A stretch of DNA of 64,000 nt from contig QAOA01005530.1 of assembly GCA_003255065.1 (NCBI GenBank), positions 231,623 through 295,622 of the forward strand, written 5' to 3'. The notes below the pieces were generated by a model, which made no database searches, was not told the DNA's origin, and saw nothing but the letters and a program-made list of their open reading frames with translations. The first letter of the stretch is position 1; each line of letters begins with the position of its first letter. The stretch comes from Cercis canadensis. Its lineage: Eukaryota > Streptophyta > Magnoliopsida > Fabales > Fabaceae. This document shows positions 1 to 10,560 of the stretch, piece by piece. A program made the position numbers and the translations under genes.

Positions 1-254
1 TCCTTGGAAATCAAGGATGAATCAAAATCAGAATTAGTTAAGACTTGGATTGGTTGCTTTCTCTTAAACTCTACCACTTTCAATTAATTTTTGTTAATCA
101 CAGAAACAAACACAACCCCCCCTGTTTATATGCTTCTCAATATGATTCACCAAATAGAACAATCCTTAGGTTCGACTTAGGGCTGCCCTTTGCTGCAAAT
201 AGCTTAGGAACCGACCTTAAACTTTAAGTAATTTAAGGAGCCTCGGCAGCTCAT
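1..254 (+). mobile_element. 3' part of an E-family Athila-like LTR
   Basis: This stretch matches the last 250 bp of the complete LTR at 58688-60115, including the conserved run ending GGCAGCTCATCA at 254. The LTR breaks directly into integrase sequence of family B. In the uninterrupted B element the same point reads on as GTGATCGATGCC, so GTGAT at 255-259 is the candidate target duplication. Its partner lies left of the window. No PBS follows, so this is either the 3' LTR of an element that lies to the left or a solo LTR. Confidence 0.85.
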
Positions 255-1230
255 CAGTGATCGATGCCAAAGAATGGGTAACATCTCTAAACGACATGAA
301 ATACCTCTGAACTCAGTGCTTGAAGTCGAGTTATTCGATGTGTGAGGTATTGATTTTATGGGCCCCTTTCCCTCATCATACTCTAATGAATACATCCTGG
401 TGGCGGTTGATTATGTGTCCAAATGGGTTGAAGCAACAGCAACCAGAACTAATGATGCTCAGGTGGTTATTGGTTTCCTCAAAAAGAACATTTTCTCAAG
501 ATTTGGGTTACCAAAAGCTTTGATAAGTGATGAGGGAACTCACTTTTGCAACAAGCGGCTGGAATCTTTGTTAGGTAAATATGGTGTAAGGCATTGTATT
601 GTAACCATGTATCATCCACAAACCAGTGGACAAGTTGAGGTGTCGAACAGGGAATTGAAGTGGATACTTGAGAAAACTGTTAACACTTCAAGAAAAGATT
701 AGGCAATGAAGCTTGACGATGCTCTTTGGGTTTACTAGATTACTTTGAAGACACCACTTGACATGTCTCCTTACCAATTAGTGTATGGGAAGGCCTATCA
801 TTTACTTGTTGAATTGGAGCATCGAGCATTGTGGGCAACAAAGATCCTTAATTTTGACTTGGCAGCAGCAGGTGAGAAAAGGATGCTTCAACTTCATGAA
901 TTGGATGAGTTTTTGCATCAAGCTTATGAGAGTTCAAAGCTCTACAAAGAAAAAATGAAGCGATGACATGACAAGAGGATTATCCCAAGGAATTTTGAAT
1001 CGGGACAACAAGTGTTATTATACAACTCAAGGTTGAAACTCTTTCCTAGGAAGTTGAAATCGAGGTGGTTAGGTCCCTTTTTTATCAAAAAATTCTTCCC
1101 CTATGGAGCTATTGAAGTAGCTAGCATTCATTTAGGAATAAGCTTCAAGGTTAATGGAAAAAAGCTTAAGCATTATTGGGGAGATGGGGTTCACCAAATC
1201 TCTCCAATGGTCCTTTCTGCACCAACATAA
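255..1230 (+). pseudogene. Athila-like integrase (family B, copy S1), interrupted by stops
   Basis: This is the integrase core and C-terminal part of a Ty3/gypsy Athila-like pol, nearly identical to 29918-30892. The DDE triad can be seen: Asp at 409-411 (VDYVSKW), Asp at 529-531 ([10 protein letters not shown]) and Glu at 637-639 (GQVEVSNRE). The C-terminal segment has the [18 protein letters not shown] motif typical of Athila and ends at TAA 1228-1230. Stops at 343 (TGA), 700 (TAG), about 736 (TAG) and 964 (TGA) all sit at Trp positions. The HHCC zinc-binding N-terminus is missing because an E-family LTR interrupts it. The element is dead here, although the catalytic Glu is better preserved than in the copy at 30295. 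Confidence 0.9.
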
Positions 1231-2095
1231 CACCAGAGAGAGTTCAACTTAAGACTATAAATTAAGTGTTTGTTGGAACGCAACCCAATATCTAGTGTTT
1301 TATTGTTTTCTTAAGTTTCTTTATGATTTATCTTGAATTGGTTTCTTTAAGTGTCTTAGTTAATTTTTAGCTAAAAGAAGAGATTTATTTCCTATTTTTT
1401 CTGGTATAGGTTTTGCTTGGGACACTTATACAGATTCAAGTTCAGTATTCAAGCTTAGAATGAAGAACACGGATTGAAACATAGTCGTGCCCTACCCCGT
1501 GTGCATCAGGCAAAAATCCCAAGAGAAGAACACGGCTAGTGACATGGCCGTGTCAATACTCGTGTTGATTGGCCAAAGGCTTATGAATTATTCAAAAAAT
1601 CCAGAGGAAGAACACGGCCAATGACATGGCCGTGTCTATACCTGTGTGAACCATCCAGAAAGTCAAGGAGGAAAACACGAGCACACACGACCGTGGCAGC
1701 AAGCGTGTGGATGACACAGAGAGTACAGAAAGAACACGACAAGTGACATGGCCGTGTCTATTCCCTTGTCGATTGACCAAAAGTAACCCACCTGAAGACA
1801 CAGCCATGTCCATACCTAGGTAAGTATCCATGCATGTCATGTCACTAACACGGTCGCACACACGGCCGTGTCTTGCTCGTGTCACTTAAAAGGATTTTCT
1901 ACACTCTACACATGGCCCAATACACAGGCATGTCACCCCCGTGTCACACCAACACCCCCACTGCCATGCACGTGTCAACTTCTCGTGTTTCTTACCCAAG
2001 CCCAACACGACCACAATATACGGCCGTGTTGTGGCCGTGTCACTTAAAACCCTTTAAAATTCTGGTTCACGGGTCATCATTTCACTTAAAAAAAT
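1231..2095 (+). repeat. B element 3' region with ACACGGCCGTGT-type motif array
   Basis: After the integrase stop comes the usual Athila-type post-pol segment (TGTTGGAACGCAACCC at 1271-1286). From 1465 to about 2045 there are more than a dozen imperfect copies of the palindrome ACACGGCCGTGT, spaced roughly 30-60 bp, in both halves and both orientations. The same block occurs at 15850-16400 and 31110-31710, and inverted at 58560-58687. A looser version lies in the 5' LTR-like region at 24115-24340. It is probably 3' UTR/U3 of B. ORFs on either strand here are by-products of the motif. Confidence 0.7.
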
Positions 2096-2499
2096 AACCC
2101 AATTTCTCTCATTCTCCTTTAAATCCTTAACCATTCCGGTACTCCCATACCCATTTCCGGCCAAACTCCTCTAAATTGAATAAGTGGCCCAAATGTAACA
2201 AAATACTAAAACATATGCCTAAAATGGGATCACCAATTTAAAAATAAAAAAGAAAAACAATTTAGTCACACTAGGTTAGCACGCATAATCAGCCTAGCTA
2301 CAAGTACATGGTTTCTACAGTTTGTATTTCTTTTCATGTTTACCATTTGAGGAACGTGAGAAACAAATATTTTCATGCATCATGTAGGAAACATGTAAAG
2401 AAAGTAGATAAGTATTTTGCCTGTGATAAAGGAAAAGATAATTGTCATTATTCAAGATGACTCATGATGCGAAAGATATACTAGATCCAAAAAGATCAA

Positions 2500-2655
2500 G
2501 ATTCGAGCCTGGGAATTAGCAAGAAATTTAAAATCAAGATTTGAGCTTGGGAATTGGCAAGAAATTTAAAATCATGATTTGACCCTGAGAATTAGCAAGA
2601 AATTTAAAACCAATGTTCGATCCTGGGAATTGGCAAAAAATTTAAAAACCAAGAT
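2500..2655 (+). repeat. 38-bp minisatellite inside X
   Basis: About four units of the form AAGATTCGAGCCTGGGAATT followed by AGCAAGAAATTTAAAATC stand head to tail, diverged by a few bases each. Equivalent arrays lie at 16995-17160, 32215-32310 (truncated), 45230-45400 and, inverted, 57900-58070. There are no spacers, so it is not a CRISPR array. Confidence 0.85.
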
Positions 2656-2767
2656 TTAAGCAAACACAGAAGCATAAGAATAAAACCGATAAACAACTAA
2701 AGAACTAACTAAATACCAAGTGAATGATATCTAATTCATTTATATAAAATTCACTCATTATTTAACA

Positions 2768-2816
2768 TATATATATATATATATATATATATCTGTGTGT
2801 GTGTGTGTGTGTGTCT
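2768..2816. repeat. (TA)n-(TG)n compound microsatellite
   Basis: A run of about 12 TA units is followed by about 11 TG units. The orthologous position reads (CA)n(TA)n(TG)n at 17266-17330, (TA)n(TG)n at 45510-45578 and (AC)n at 57764-57790, so the tract has changed independently in each duplicate. Confidence 0.95.
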
Positions 2817-3226
2817 GTATTTGTGTAAAATAACTTTTTTGTTTCATTAGAATGATTATTTATTCCATGTTAATTCGTAATTGAATATTTTTATGATATC
2901 CTTTCTTTGAACTTGTGTTTTCATTGTCATAATAATTTATTTATTTTTGTGTCCTTATGTTTATGTTTATGTTTATGATTATGTTTATTAAAAAATTAGC
3001 CAATTTATTTGGTTTATATAAGGTGTTGAATAATTTGTAAAATAGATATGGGAACAAGTTCAAAATTTGACAAACTTAAGGAATTTTGATTGCTTATAAT
3101 TCCAACCAAGAGCCTATCTGTAACTTTAAGATAATGTGCTGCATATGCCCATGTTTCAAGCCCAATAAACTAGCAAGTTAAATATTTAAATGTGTTCATT
3201 GGTTTGTAGTGTGATAGTAGATGAGG

Positions 3227-3840
3227 GAAGTTGTGCTAATGTAGCTTGCCCATACATAAACACTTCAAACCCTACATTCTCCAATCGCTCAACAATAGTG
3301 GGGAGGTAACAGTGAGCAAAAAAGTCCTAATCTCTTTCTCCATTGGCAAGTATGAAGATGAGGTGCTTTGTGATATTATTCCCATGCAGGCTAGCCACAT
3401 ACTCCTTGGTAGGACTTGACCATTTGACTACAAAGTCAATCACAGTGGGTACATAAAATTATACTCATTTGTTTTCAACAAGAGGCTAATCACCTTGATC
3501 CCTATGTCTCCAAAGCAAATTCTAGAAGATCAAATACGGATAAAAAAGATTGTGAGATTGAGAGAGAGCAAAAGAGAGTGGAGGCTAAGACCTTCAAGAG
3601 GCAAGAAAAAGAGAGAGAAACCAAGAGCAGATTGAGTGGAAAGAAGAGAGGAAAAATGAAAGATTATGAGCTTGGGAAAAGAAAGTCCAAGAAAGTTTTG
3701 CTTTCTCATAAGCCTACTCTAACATCCTTGTGCAAAAAGACTTATGTTGAGACTAATCCCTTCAATCTTTCATGTTCTAGTGTGTGTTTGTCCCATGTGT
3801 AGAATCTTGAAGAAGTCTCTCAAAAAACAACACAAGATGG
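3227..3840 (+). pseudogene. Chromovirus (Tekay/Del-like) protease remnant and charged linker
   Basis: The reading starts VDEGSCANVAC (aspartic-protease D-x-G-S-C, here with Gly-to-Glu next to the Asp). After a frame change it continues through the diagnostic core YEDEVLCDIIPMQASHILLG (3350-3410) and ITLIPMSPKQ. A Lys/Glu/Arg-rich linker follows (3541-3770), and then a stop at 3800-3802 that all copies share. This is the protease-to-RT linker of a Tekay-type chromovirus polyprotein. The expected RT does not follow; an unrelated ORF does. The same segment occurs at 17738-18350 and, inverted, 57300-56690. Confidence 0.75.
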
Positions 3841-3841
3841 A

Positions 3842-4687
3842 ATGCTACTCATATTGAAGAGTGACTTTCCCAAGGCTTCTATTGTTAACTTTACACATTT
3901 TCCTACTTTGACATCAACTTATGTTGATTGTGCACTTGCTGAAAAATTGTTTAATCATGATCCTACTCTTGTTGTAATGGTGTATGCATGTGGAGATTTA
4001 GGAACTAATGTTGATGGATTAGGAGATTTCATGCTTCTTACTTATTTACATGCTAGGGCACTAGGTCTCGATCATGTTAGAACCTTGTGTGCTAGTGACT
4101 TTTATGATATCGGTAGGAAGAGTATGAGTGTTACATGGGCTGCACAACCCCACCATATGCCAAATTACTCTTTGTTTAGAAAGCTCGATGACCAGTTATT
4201 CCATAACTCCATGTATAGATCTCACATTTCTTTTAATTCTTGCATAAATAACACTTTTTATGACACCAATGTATTTTGTAAGGATGAACTTGCACATGGT
4301 CGTTATAGGCTTAGATTTGTTGGACATAATTATTTGCTTTCTTTTAGATTTATATATGGAACCTATGGTTGGTTGTCCATACCTTGCAAGGTTTGTCATA
4401 TCTCTCATACCCTATCTAAAGTGGTGAATCTTTTGTTGCACATTTCCATTGGATACTTTTTGAAGGCCTACTTCGTGGTATTTTTAAATCAATAGCTGAG
4501 TTTAGTTTATTCTAGTCCTACAGTGCTTGCTTCACTATTTCTTTTATGCCTTTATGGATTTTTATGTTTTTGTGTTCCTCACAAAAATTTTAGCTTTGTG
4601 ATTTCTTGTAAGGAATTTGAGAGGGTGGTATTTGACCCGGGTATCTCCTTATACTTTGTTGTTACAAATAAGGGAGAAGGAACTTGA
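3842..4687 (+). pseudogene. Unidentified ORF in place of chromovirus RT-integrase (copy S1, one stop)
   Basis: This is the S1 copy of an ORF that is intact for 281 residues at 56674-55829 (minus). Here CAA-to-TAG at 4493-4495 cuts it to 217 residues, and the frame resumes to TGA at 4685. I do not recognise the protein. It lies in the same frame as the upstream chromovirus linker, after one stop. It has several Cys and His residues, a hydrophobic segment near the C-terminus (about residues 222-245 of the intact copy, Leu/Phe/Cys-rich) and ends FERVVFDPGI followed by about 13 residues. It is followed by a short chromovirus C-terminal tail (LRANLFEEGGGDD, about 4835-4880) and the LTR. It could be a captured sequence, an env-like ORF, or a fortuitous frame. 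Confidence 0.5.
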
Positions 4688-4850
4688 ATGTTCAAGATGA
4701 AGCTGGTCAATGTAACACAAGTCTTAGTGGTTGCACTAAGCCTATCTTCCTCTACAATCTTAAACCTTGTTGTGGCTTGATATTAATTGGGTTTTACACT
4801 CATTACCCTTTTCTTGTTGATGTAGGTTAAAGATTTGAGGGCAAATCTTT

Positions 4851-4869
4851 TTGAAGAGGGAGGAGGGGA
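4851..4869 (+). other. Polypurine tract of the chromovirus
   Basis: The purine run AAGAGGGAGGAGGGGA ends directly at the LTR start TGATGCGATCC, as expected for the plus-strand primer of an LTR element in forward orientation. Confidence 0.85.
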
Positions 4870-5562
4870 TGATGCGATCCAAGGTAGCAACACCAAGGAG
4901 GCCAAGGCTAGGGTTTAGCTCATAGTTATTTGGTCAATAGTCTTTGTATTTGGATATCATTGTTGGGCTGAATAGCTATGTATTTAGGGTCTTTATTTTC
5001 TGATTTATTTCTTGAGACTTTATTTTAGGTTAAGTTTGTAGTAATGGCCCATTTTGAACTTCTATTAAGGCTGGTCATTACTTAAGCCACTTAGGGCTTA
5101 CTTAATTGGGTTTTAGGATCTTTGGGTCAGTTTGGGTTCGGTTACCCACTCAGCTCCTAAAATCGCCCCACAAACACTTTAAGGAGCTGATTGCCTTTGT
5201 CATCAACATTATTCAGAAATTAATCAAAGAACTTGTTGAGAGGTTTCTTCTCTTTTCTCTCTTTTGAGAGCTATGGACTAGCAAGGGTACAACTTGCTTG
5301 GTGCTAGAATCTTATCACTCCCAATCTCCTTTTTCCCTGAAGTTTGGTGATTCAAGCAATGCTTCATCCTTTCCACGTTGGTTCTTGATTCTTTGTGCTT
5401 GAGAGGTTTGGCTGCATTGTTGAGTTGCTCATTCTAAGTTTAAGGGTCTTCACTTCATTTCCATTCATCTTGTTTTGTTTGATTTATTGGCCAATTTCTT
5501 GGGATCCTTGGATTCGTGGTGTTATGCTGAGTTGACCTATATTCACTAGGGAAATCGCATCA
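4870..5562 (+). mobile_element. Chromovirus 3' LTR (693 bp), copy S1
   Basis: It begins TGATGCGATCC and ends GGAAATCGCATCA, giving near-perfect 9-bp terminal inverted repeats (TGATGCGAT/ATCGCATCA). The upstream polypurine tract shows it is a 3' LTR. The five bases after it are ATAAG here but ACAAG in S2 and S4, so the original target duplication was probably ACAAG. The target was the 3' end of element C, 30 bp before LTR C. The last codons of the chromovirus polyprotein appear to run into the LTR. No matching 5' LTR is present in the window. Confidence 0.85.
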
Positions 5563-5572
5563 ATAAGCAAAA

Positions 5573-5591
5573 TGTTAAGTTTGGGGGTATT
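5573..5591 (+). other. Polypurine tract preceding LTR C
   Basis: TTAAGTTTGGGGGTATT sits directly before TGTTAAGTGG, the LTR C start. It is a typical Athila-type polypurine tract and marks the LTR that follows as a 3' LTR. Confidence 0.75.
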
Positions 5592-7148
5592 TGTTAAGTG
5601 GATTTTACACCCACTTTATAAATGCTTTAGGTTAACTTTATGTTTGTGTCTTGAGATTTGTAGCCTTAATCTTGTTCATTCTGTCTATTTTGTAGGTTTA
5701 ATGGAAAAAGTGAAAATTATTGCTTAAAGAGGCATTGAAGACAAGATTTGGCAAATTTTTGGTTTGTTGGGTGTTGCTATGCTACTCCCTGGCGTCGCTA
5801 CGCTCGAAGTCCACTAGCTGCAGAGGTGAGCAAGGTGCTGGGCATCCTTATGCTACTTCCTAGTGTCTCTACGCACTCTCTTAGCCAAAAGCCACATTGA
5901 AACATCCTTTGGGCGTCGCTACGCCTTTGACCAATGTCACTATGCCCATGACCTAGAGTCGCTTTGCCAGGCCATCCACCAAAGCACTCCCTGGGCGTCC
6001 TAGCGCTCATGATCCAATGTCCCAACGCCCAATGTGCATTCTTCCACCCAACGTGCTATGCCCTCTCTTAGCCAAAAGCCACATTGAAGCATCCTTTGGG
6101 CGTCGCTACGCCCTTGACCAATGTCGCTATGCCCATGACCTAGATTCGCTTTGCCAGGCCATCCACCAAAGCACTCCCTAGGCATCCTAGTGCTCGTGAT
6201 CCAGCGTCCCAACGCCCAACGTGCATTCTTCTGCACACGTGCTTTGTTTTTCCTATTAGAATTAGGAGTAATAGGTTTTACTATTTAAGCAACTTTTAGG
6301 TTTGAGTTTAGGGATCTTTTCTTGACTTTTTAGAAGTAAGGAAGCAAGAGCAAAACAAGGATTTGAGAGGTGCAACTTGGACAACAGATCGGTGGCTTCT
6401 CTATTGAGTTTTATTCTTCTTCCCTTTGAATTATATCTAGATTTTACCCTACCATGTTCTTATCTTTTGCTGTGAGCTAATCTCTTATTTAGGGCTATGA
6501 TGTAGCCTAATTATAAACGGTTGTAGTTTTTTGGGAAATTAATTTGAGGTTTATATTTTTTATTTGAGTGTTTATCCCTATTCTTAATGCTTTGCCATTA
6601 ATTAGTTGATTAGTTAATCACTTAGAGACTGAAAGGAGATTTGTGTGTCTAGTTCATTGAGATGAATACCACAGGTTGCATGTATGATAGGAATATACCT
6701 CCATGACTTGTGTAGTCAATTAAGAGATTCATAGAACCTAATGAATTTGTAATTATTATAACTCGTATAGTAATATACAGGGTTAGTAATTGAGGATATT
6801 TTCACCAGACCTTGGGAGAGGCTAGTGAATGAATTAGGGAATCTTGACTAACAATTAGGAAGATAAATTGATATTAATGACATGAGGAATGAAAACCGGG
6901 ATTATTTTTGGTGAAATCGGAACCATAGGCTTTTCTCTCTTGATTAATTAGTCGTTTTCTCTGTCTTAGCTTATTTTCAGTTTACTTAAAGTTCTATCTT
7001 GAAAATCTCCATACTCGTTGATTAGATAAAATTGAGATTAACCCAATTTCGATAATTGATAACATTAGTCCTCATGGGAATGATAATTAACTCACATCTT
7101 ATTACTTGGAAACGATAATGTGCACTTGCGTTAGAATTTTACACAACA
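5592..7148 (+). mobile_element. LTR of element C (Athila-like, 1557 bp), copy S1
   Basis: It begins TGTTAAGTGGATTTTACACC and ends GAATTTTACACAACA (TGTT/AACA termini). The U3 part (5775-6240) is packed with GGCGTCGCTACGCC-type motifs and holds two 187-bp tandem units (TTAGCCAAAAG at 5881 and 6068). A likely R/U5 region follows, with GATGTAGCC and long AT-rich sequence as in other Athila LTRs. There is no PBS after 7148; instead RT coding sequence begins at once, so gag and protease have been deleted or two elements have recombined. The same join is seen at 21439 and 34582. Confidence 0.85.
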
Positions 7149-8680
7149 ATAGTGGTCAAGAATGAGAATAATGAATTGATCCTAACTAGAACTGTGACTA
7201 GCTGGAGAGTGTGCATTGACTACATGAAGCTCAATAAGGCCACTAGAAAGGATCACTTCCCCTTGCCTTTTATTGATCAGATGCTTGACAGAATGGTTGG
7301 CCATCCTTATTGTTGTTTTCTTGATGGATACCCTAGCTATAATCAGATCTCTATAGCACCTGAAGATTAGGAGAAGACTACCTTCACTTGCCCATATGGG
7401 AAATTTGCCTTCAGACGCATGTCCTTTGGGTTATGCAATGCACCAACCTCTTTTCATATGTGCATGATGGCAATTCTCTTACATGGTGGAGAGGTTTATT
7501 GAAGTGTTTATAGATGACTTTTTAGTCTTTGGAACTTCTTTTGATTCATGCTTGGCTAATCTTGCTTAAGTTCTCCAATGTTGTGAAGAAACTAATCTAG
7601 TGCTCAACTGGGAAAAGTGCCACTTCATGGAGACATAGGGCATTGTCTTAGGCCATAAGATCTATGCTTCTGGTGTTGCGGCTGATTGGGCTAAGAAAGA
7701 AACTATTGAGAAGCTGCCACCTCCTACATATGCTAAAGGAGTGTGTAGTTTTATGGGCCATGCTGGATTCTATAAGTGCTTCATTAAAGACTTCTCCAAG
7801 ATAATTGAGCCTCTCTGCAATCTACTTCTCAAAGATGTGCCTTTTAAATTTATTGTAGATTGTCTTGAGGCTTTCCAAGTTCTTAAGAAGGCTTTGGTAT
7901 CTGCCCCTATGATCATAGCTGCTGATTAGGATTTTCCTTTTGAATTGATGTGTGATGCCAATGATTTTGCTATAGGAGCTATTTTGGGATAGAGTAGAAA
8001 CAAGGTCTTTCATGTTATTTATTATGATAGTCGCTCCTTTAACCCTGCTTAGATGAACTATGTCACCACTGAAAAAGAACTGCTGCCAATGGTTTATGCT
8101 TTTAACAAGTTTTGGCCATACTTCATAGGACCAAGACCATAGTCTACACTGACCATTATGCCATCATGTATCTGATCGAGAAAAAAGATGCAAAACTCAG
8201 ATTAATCAAGTGGGTGCTCCTACTATAAGAGTTTGACTTGGAGATCAAAGACAAGAAGGGAACAAAAAATCAAGTAACTGATCATTTGTACCGCTTAGAG
8301 CCATATGAGCAACATGATTAGACAAAGCCTCATATTAATGATGCATTCCCAAATGAACAACTCTATAATATCTCTGTTGGGAAGCTTCCTTGGTATTCAG
8401 ATTTTGCTAATTATTTGACTAGTAAGGTTCTTCCACTAGAACAAAGCAGTAATCAACAGAGGAAGAAATTTCTCTATGATGTGAAGCATTACTTATGGGA
8501 TGACCCTTTTGTCTACAAGCATTGCTCTGATAGGATTATCAGAAAGTGTGTCCCTAAAGAGGAGATGGTGAGTATACTTCATCACTGCCATTCTTCTAAA
8601 TATAGTGGTCACTTTAGAGCTAACCATTCTGCAGCTAAGATCCTTTAGTCAGGTTTCTACTAGTTGACATTGTTCAAAGC
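7149..8680 (+). pseudogene. Athila-like RT-RNase H-integrase N-terminus (pol C, copy S1)
   Basis: RT begins inside the fingers region (VCIDYMKLNKATRKDHFPLPF) and carries FIDDF at about 7510-7521, the YxDD catalytic box. RNase H follows (LMCDANDFAIGA, about 7950-7980; TEKELLPMVYAF; VTDHLYRLE, about 8275-8300). The integrase zinc-binding start HHCHSSKYSGHF is at 8580-8612. It is broken by many in-frame stops, such as TAG at 7368, 7927 and 8000 and TAA at 8226, mostly at Gln or Trp codons, and by a frameshift near 7480. It is interrupted at 8681 by a solo LTR and resumes at 9594. Confidence 0.9.
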
Positions 8681-9593
8681 CACACTGATGAGGATCCTAA
8701 CACCCAATCAAAAGACCCGTCATCCATGTCTGTGGGTCCGATCACAAGAGCAAGAGCTAAAAGGATGCAAGAAGCTTTGAACGGCTTGATTGATAAGATC
8801 GAGGCTCAAGGAACAAGTTTGGATGGAAGCCAAAAGTTCTATGCTCAATTTAGGCTAAAAATGAAGATATTGAAGACGGGTAGAACCTTGGGGGCCACAG
8901 CCTCCAAAACTCGATGTCATAGCACTCCAAATCACTCAGAATGGCTTCTAGACAAGGCCTAAGTTGCCGCAGCACCCAGCAGACAGCAAGCCAGGCACCG
9001 CAGTGCCAACCCTCAATGCCGCAGCTCCCCGTCAATTTATAGCTTAGCGAGTTTTGACCTAAAATGAGTGTTTTGGTTAGTGGCTCCAAGCTTGGACCAA
9101 CTTTTAGCCAATTTCACTTAGGTTATTAATGTTATCCATTTGGGACATCTAGTTATTATTTTGGGCTTATTTAGGTTTTGTTAAGGGCTTTGGCCTAATT
9201 AGACTTAGAATTAGGGTTATGCTTGTTTTGTTTAAAAGGGAGGCCAATGCTCTTGTCATGGTCAGAATACGCATTTTGAGTAAAGTTAAGAGTCTTCTCC
9301 TTCCATGGTTTTTTGAAGAACTAGTGTAACTTATCAAGAACCATAGTTCTTATGGCGTTTGTAACTTATCAAGTACTCCAGGTTCTTGTGGCGTTCAATT
9401 CTAGAACTTATTGCTTGCCTTCTATCTTTCTCGAGCGTGGCATTCATATATCTTCCTTGGATACCTTCAGTTCCCGCTTTGCTAAGCGATGGGTCGAGTT
9501 CCTCGTTTTCATTCTGAAACTTGATTTAAACAGTTCATCATGCATTTGGAATCTCTACATTTAGGTTACCCCATAGGGATTCGCATCACACAC
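8681..9593 (+). mobile_element. Chromovirus solo LTR (8686-9588) with 5-bp target duplication CACAC
   Basis: The 903-bp LTR begins TGATGAGGATCC and ends GGGATTCGCATCA. CACAC occurs on both sides (8681-8685, 9589-9593), so both borders are certain and the element is a solo LTR. It lies in the integrase coding sequence of pol C. Its 5' part encodes GPITRARAKRMQEALNGL (about 8733-8790), a motif typical of the polyprotein C-terminus of some plant chromoviruses, whose coding region runs into the 3' LTR. The ends resemble those of the LTR at 4870-5562, so the two families are related. The same insertion is present at 36320-37232 and, cut short, at 22971-23118. Confidence 0.92.
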
Positions 9594-10560
9594 CCTCATA
9601 TGTCTGCTTGTGACATATGCCAGAGGACTGACAATATATCTTGTTGACATGAGATGGCTCTAAATAATATTCTAGAGGGAGAGTTGTTTGATGTGTGGTG
9701 GATTGATTTCATGAGACCATTTCCATCTTTCAACAATAATTATATTCTTTTAATTGTAGATTATGTGTCCAAATGGGTTAAAATTGTAGCCTTACCAACC
9801 AATGACTCTAAGGTGGTAATTAATTTTTTGAAGAAAAACATTTTCACTTGCTTTGGCACTGCAAGAGCTATCATAAATGGTGAAGGGGAGCACTTATGTA
9901 ACAAGCAGCTAGATACACTCTTAGCCAAGATGGGGTCAAGTACAAGATTGTCACTGCTTATCATCCCTAGACTAGTGGCCATGTGGAGATCTCCAATAGA
10001 GAGTTAAAGTAGATATTAGAGAAAACAATGAACACTAATAGGAAGAATTAGTCCGAGAAGTTAGATGATGCTTTTTGGGCATATAGGATAGCTTTCAAGA
10101 CACCAATAGCCATGTCACCTTACCAATTGGTGTTAGGGAAAGCTTGTCACCTACCTATGGAGTTAGAGCACCGGGCATATTATGCAATTAAGAAGTTGAA
10201 TTTTGATCTTCAAGTCGCTGGTGAAAACCATCTACTGTAGCTCAATGAGATGGATGAATTTTTGCCAAGAAGCTTGTAAGAATGCCAGTTATACAAGGCA
10301 CAAACTAAACAGTGGCATGATAAGCGTATCTTAAGGCGTGAGTTTACTCCTAGTCGGTAGGTCCTTTTGTTCAATTCTTATTTGAAGCTATTTCCAGGAA
10401 AGCTGACATCTAGGTAGTCAGGATCTTTCACTGTGGTCCAAGTATTTCCTCATGGAGATGTGAAAATTCAAAGTGTTGATCATAGATTTAAAGTCAATAG
10501 CTAATGGCTCATGGCTTAGATTGATGGTGTGAAGGACCTTCAAAAGTCCTCAATCACCCT
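9594..10560 (+). pseudogene. Athila-like integrase, remainder of pol C (copy S1)
   Basis: This continues the integrase after the solo LTR: zinc-knuckle cysteines (ACDICQRTDN), the first catalytic Asp in VDYVSKW (9759-9761), the position of the second Asp changed to Gly ([10 protein letters not shown], 9879-9881), and the C-terminal LFNSYLKLFPGKL segment near 10370. A one-base deletion near 9929 (AAGATGG against AAGTATGG in copy S3) shifts the frame. Stops at 10009 and 10048 and others follow. The post-pol motif CACTTTTTAAGAGGCAACC starts at about 10619. Confidence 0.88.

Larger units (their letters stand above)
2160..3205 (+). repeat. Repeat X (AT-rich, with minisatellite and microsatellites), copy S1
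   Basis: This non-coding repeat is found again at 16525-17725 and 31840-32312, at 45000-45984, and on the minus strand at 57300-58460 and 43571-43737. It opens with CTAAATTGAATAAGTGGCCC and closes near GTGTTCATTGG, where it meets chromovirus protease sequence. Inside are four 38-bp tandem units (about 2500-2655), a (TA)n(TG)n tract and a short TTTATG hexamer run. I could not assign it to a transposon class. Confidence 0.7.

Noticed and set aside
1592..1885. Minus-strand ORF over the ACACGG motif array, also at 15972 and 31263
   Set aside because: Low-complexity by-product of the palindromic repeats in non-coding 3' sequence of B.
2500..2655. Regular short repeats that could suggest a CRISPR array
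   Set aside because: Units are contiguous without unique spacers, diverged, and in plant DNA; a minisatellite within repeat X.
4196..4408. ORF opposite the unknown chromovirus ORF
   Set aside because: A shadow of the plus-strand frame, open in all copies only because the copies are nearly identical.
5798..6236. Minus-strand ORFs (also at 20266, 33222 and 54756 in the other copies) with similar products
   Set aside because: Similar only because the LTR C U3 motif array is duplicated; they cross non-coding LTR sequence and show no domain.
9352..9564. ORF in the right half of the solo LTR
   Set aside because: Lies in R/U5-type LTR sequence; no domain, and reading continues to the LTR end by chance.
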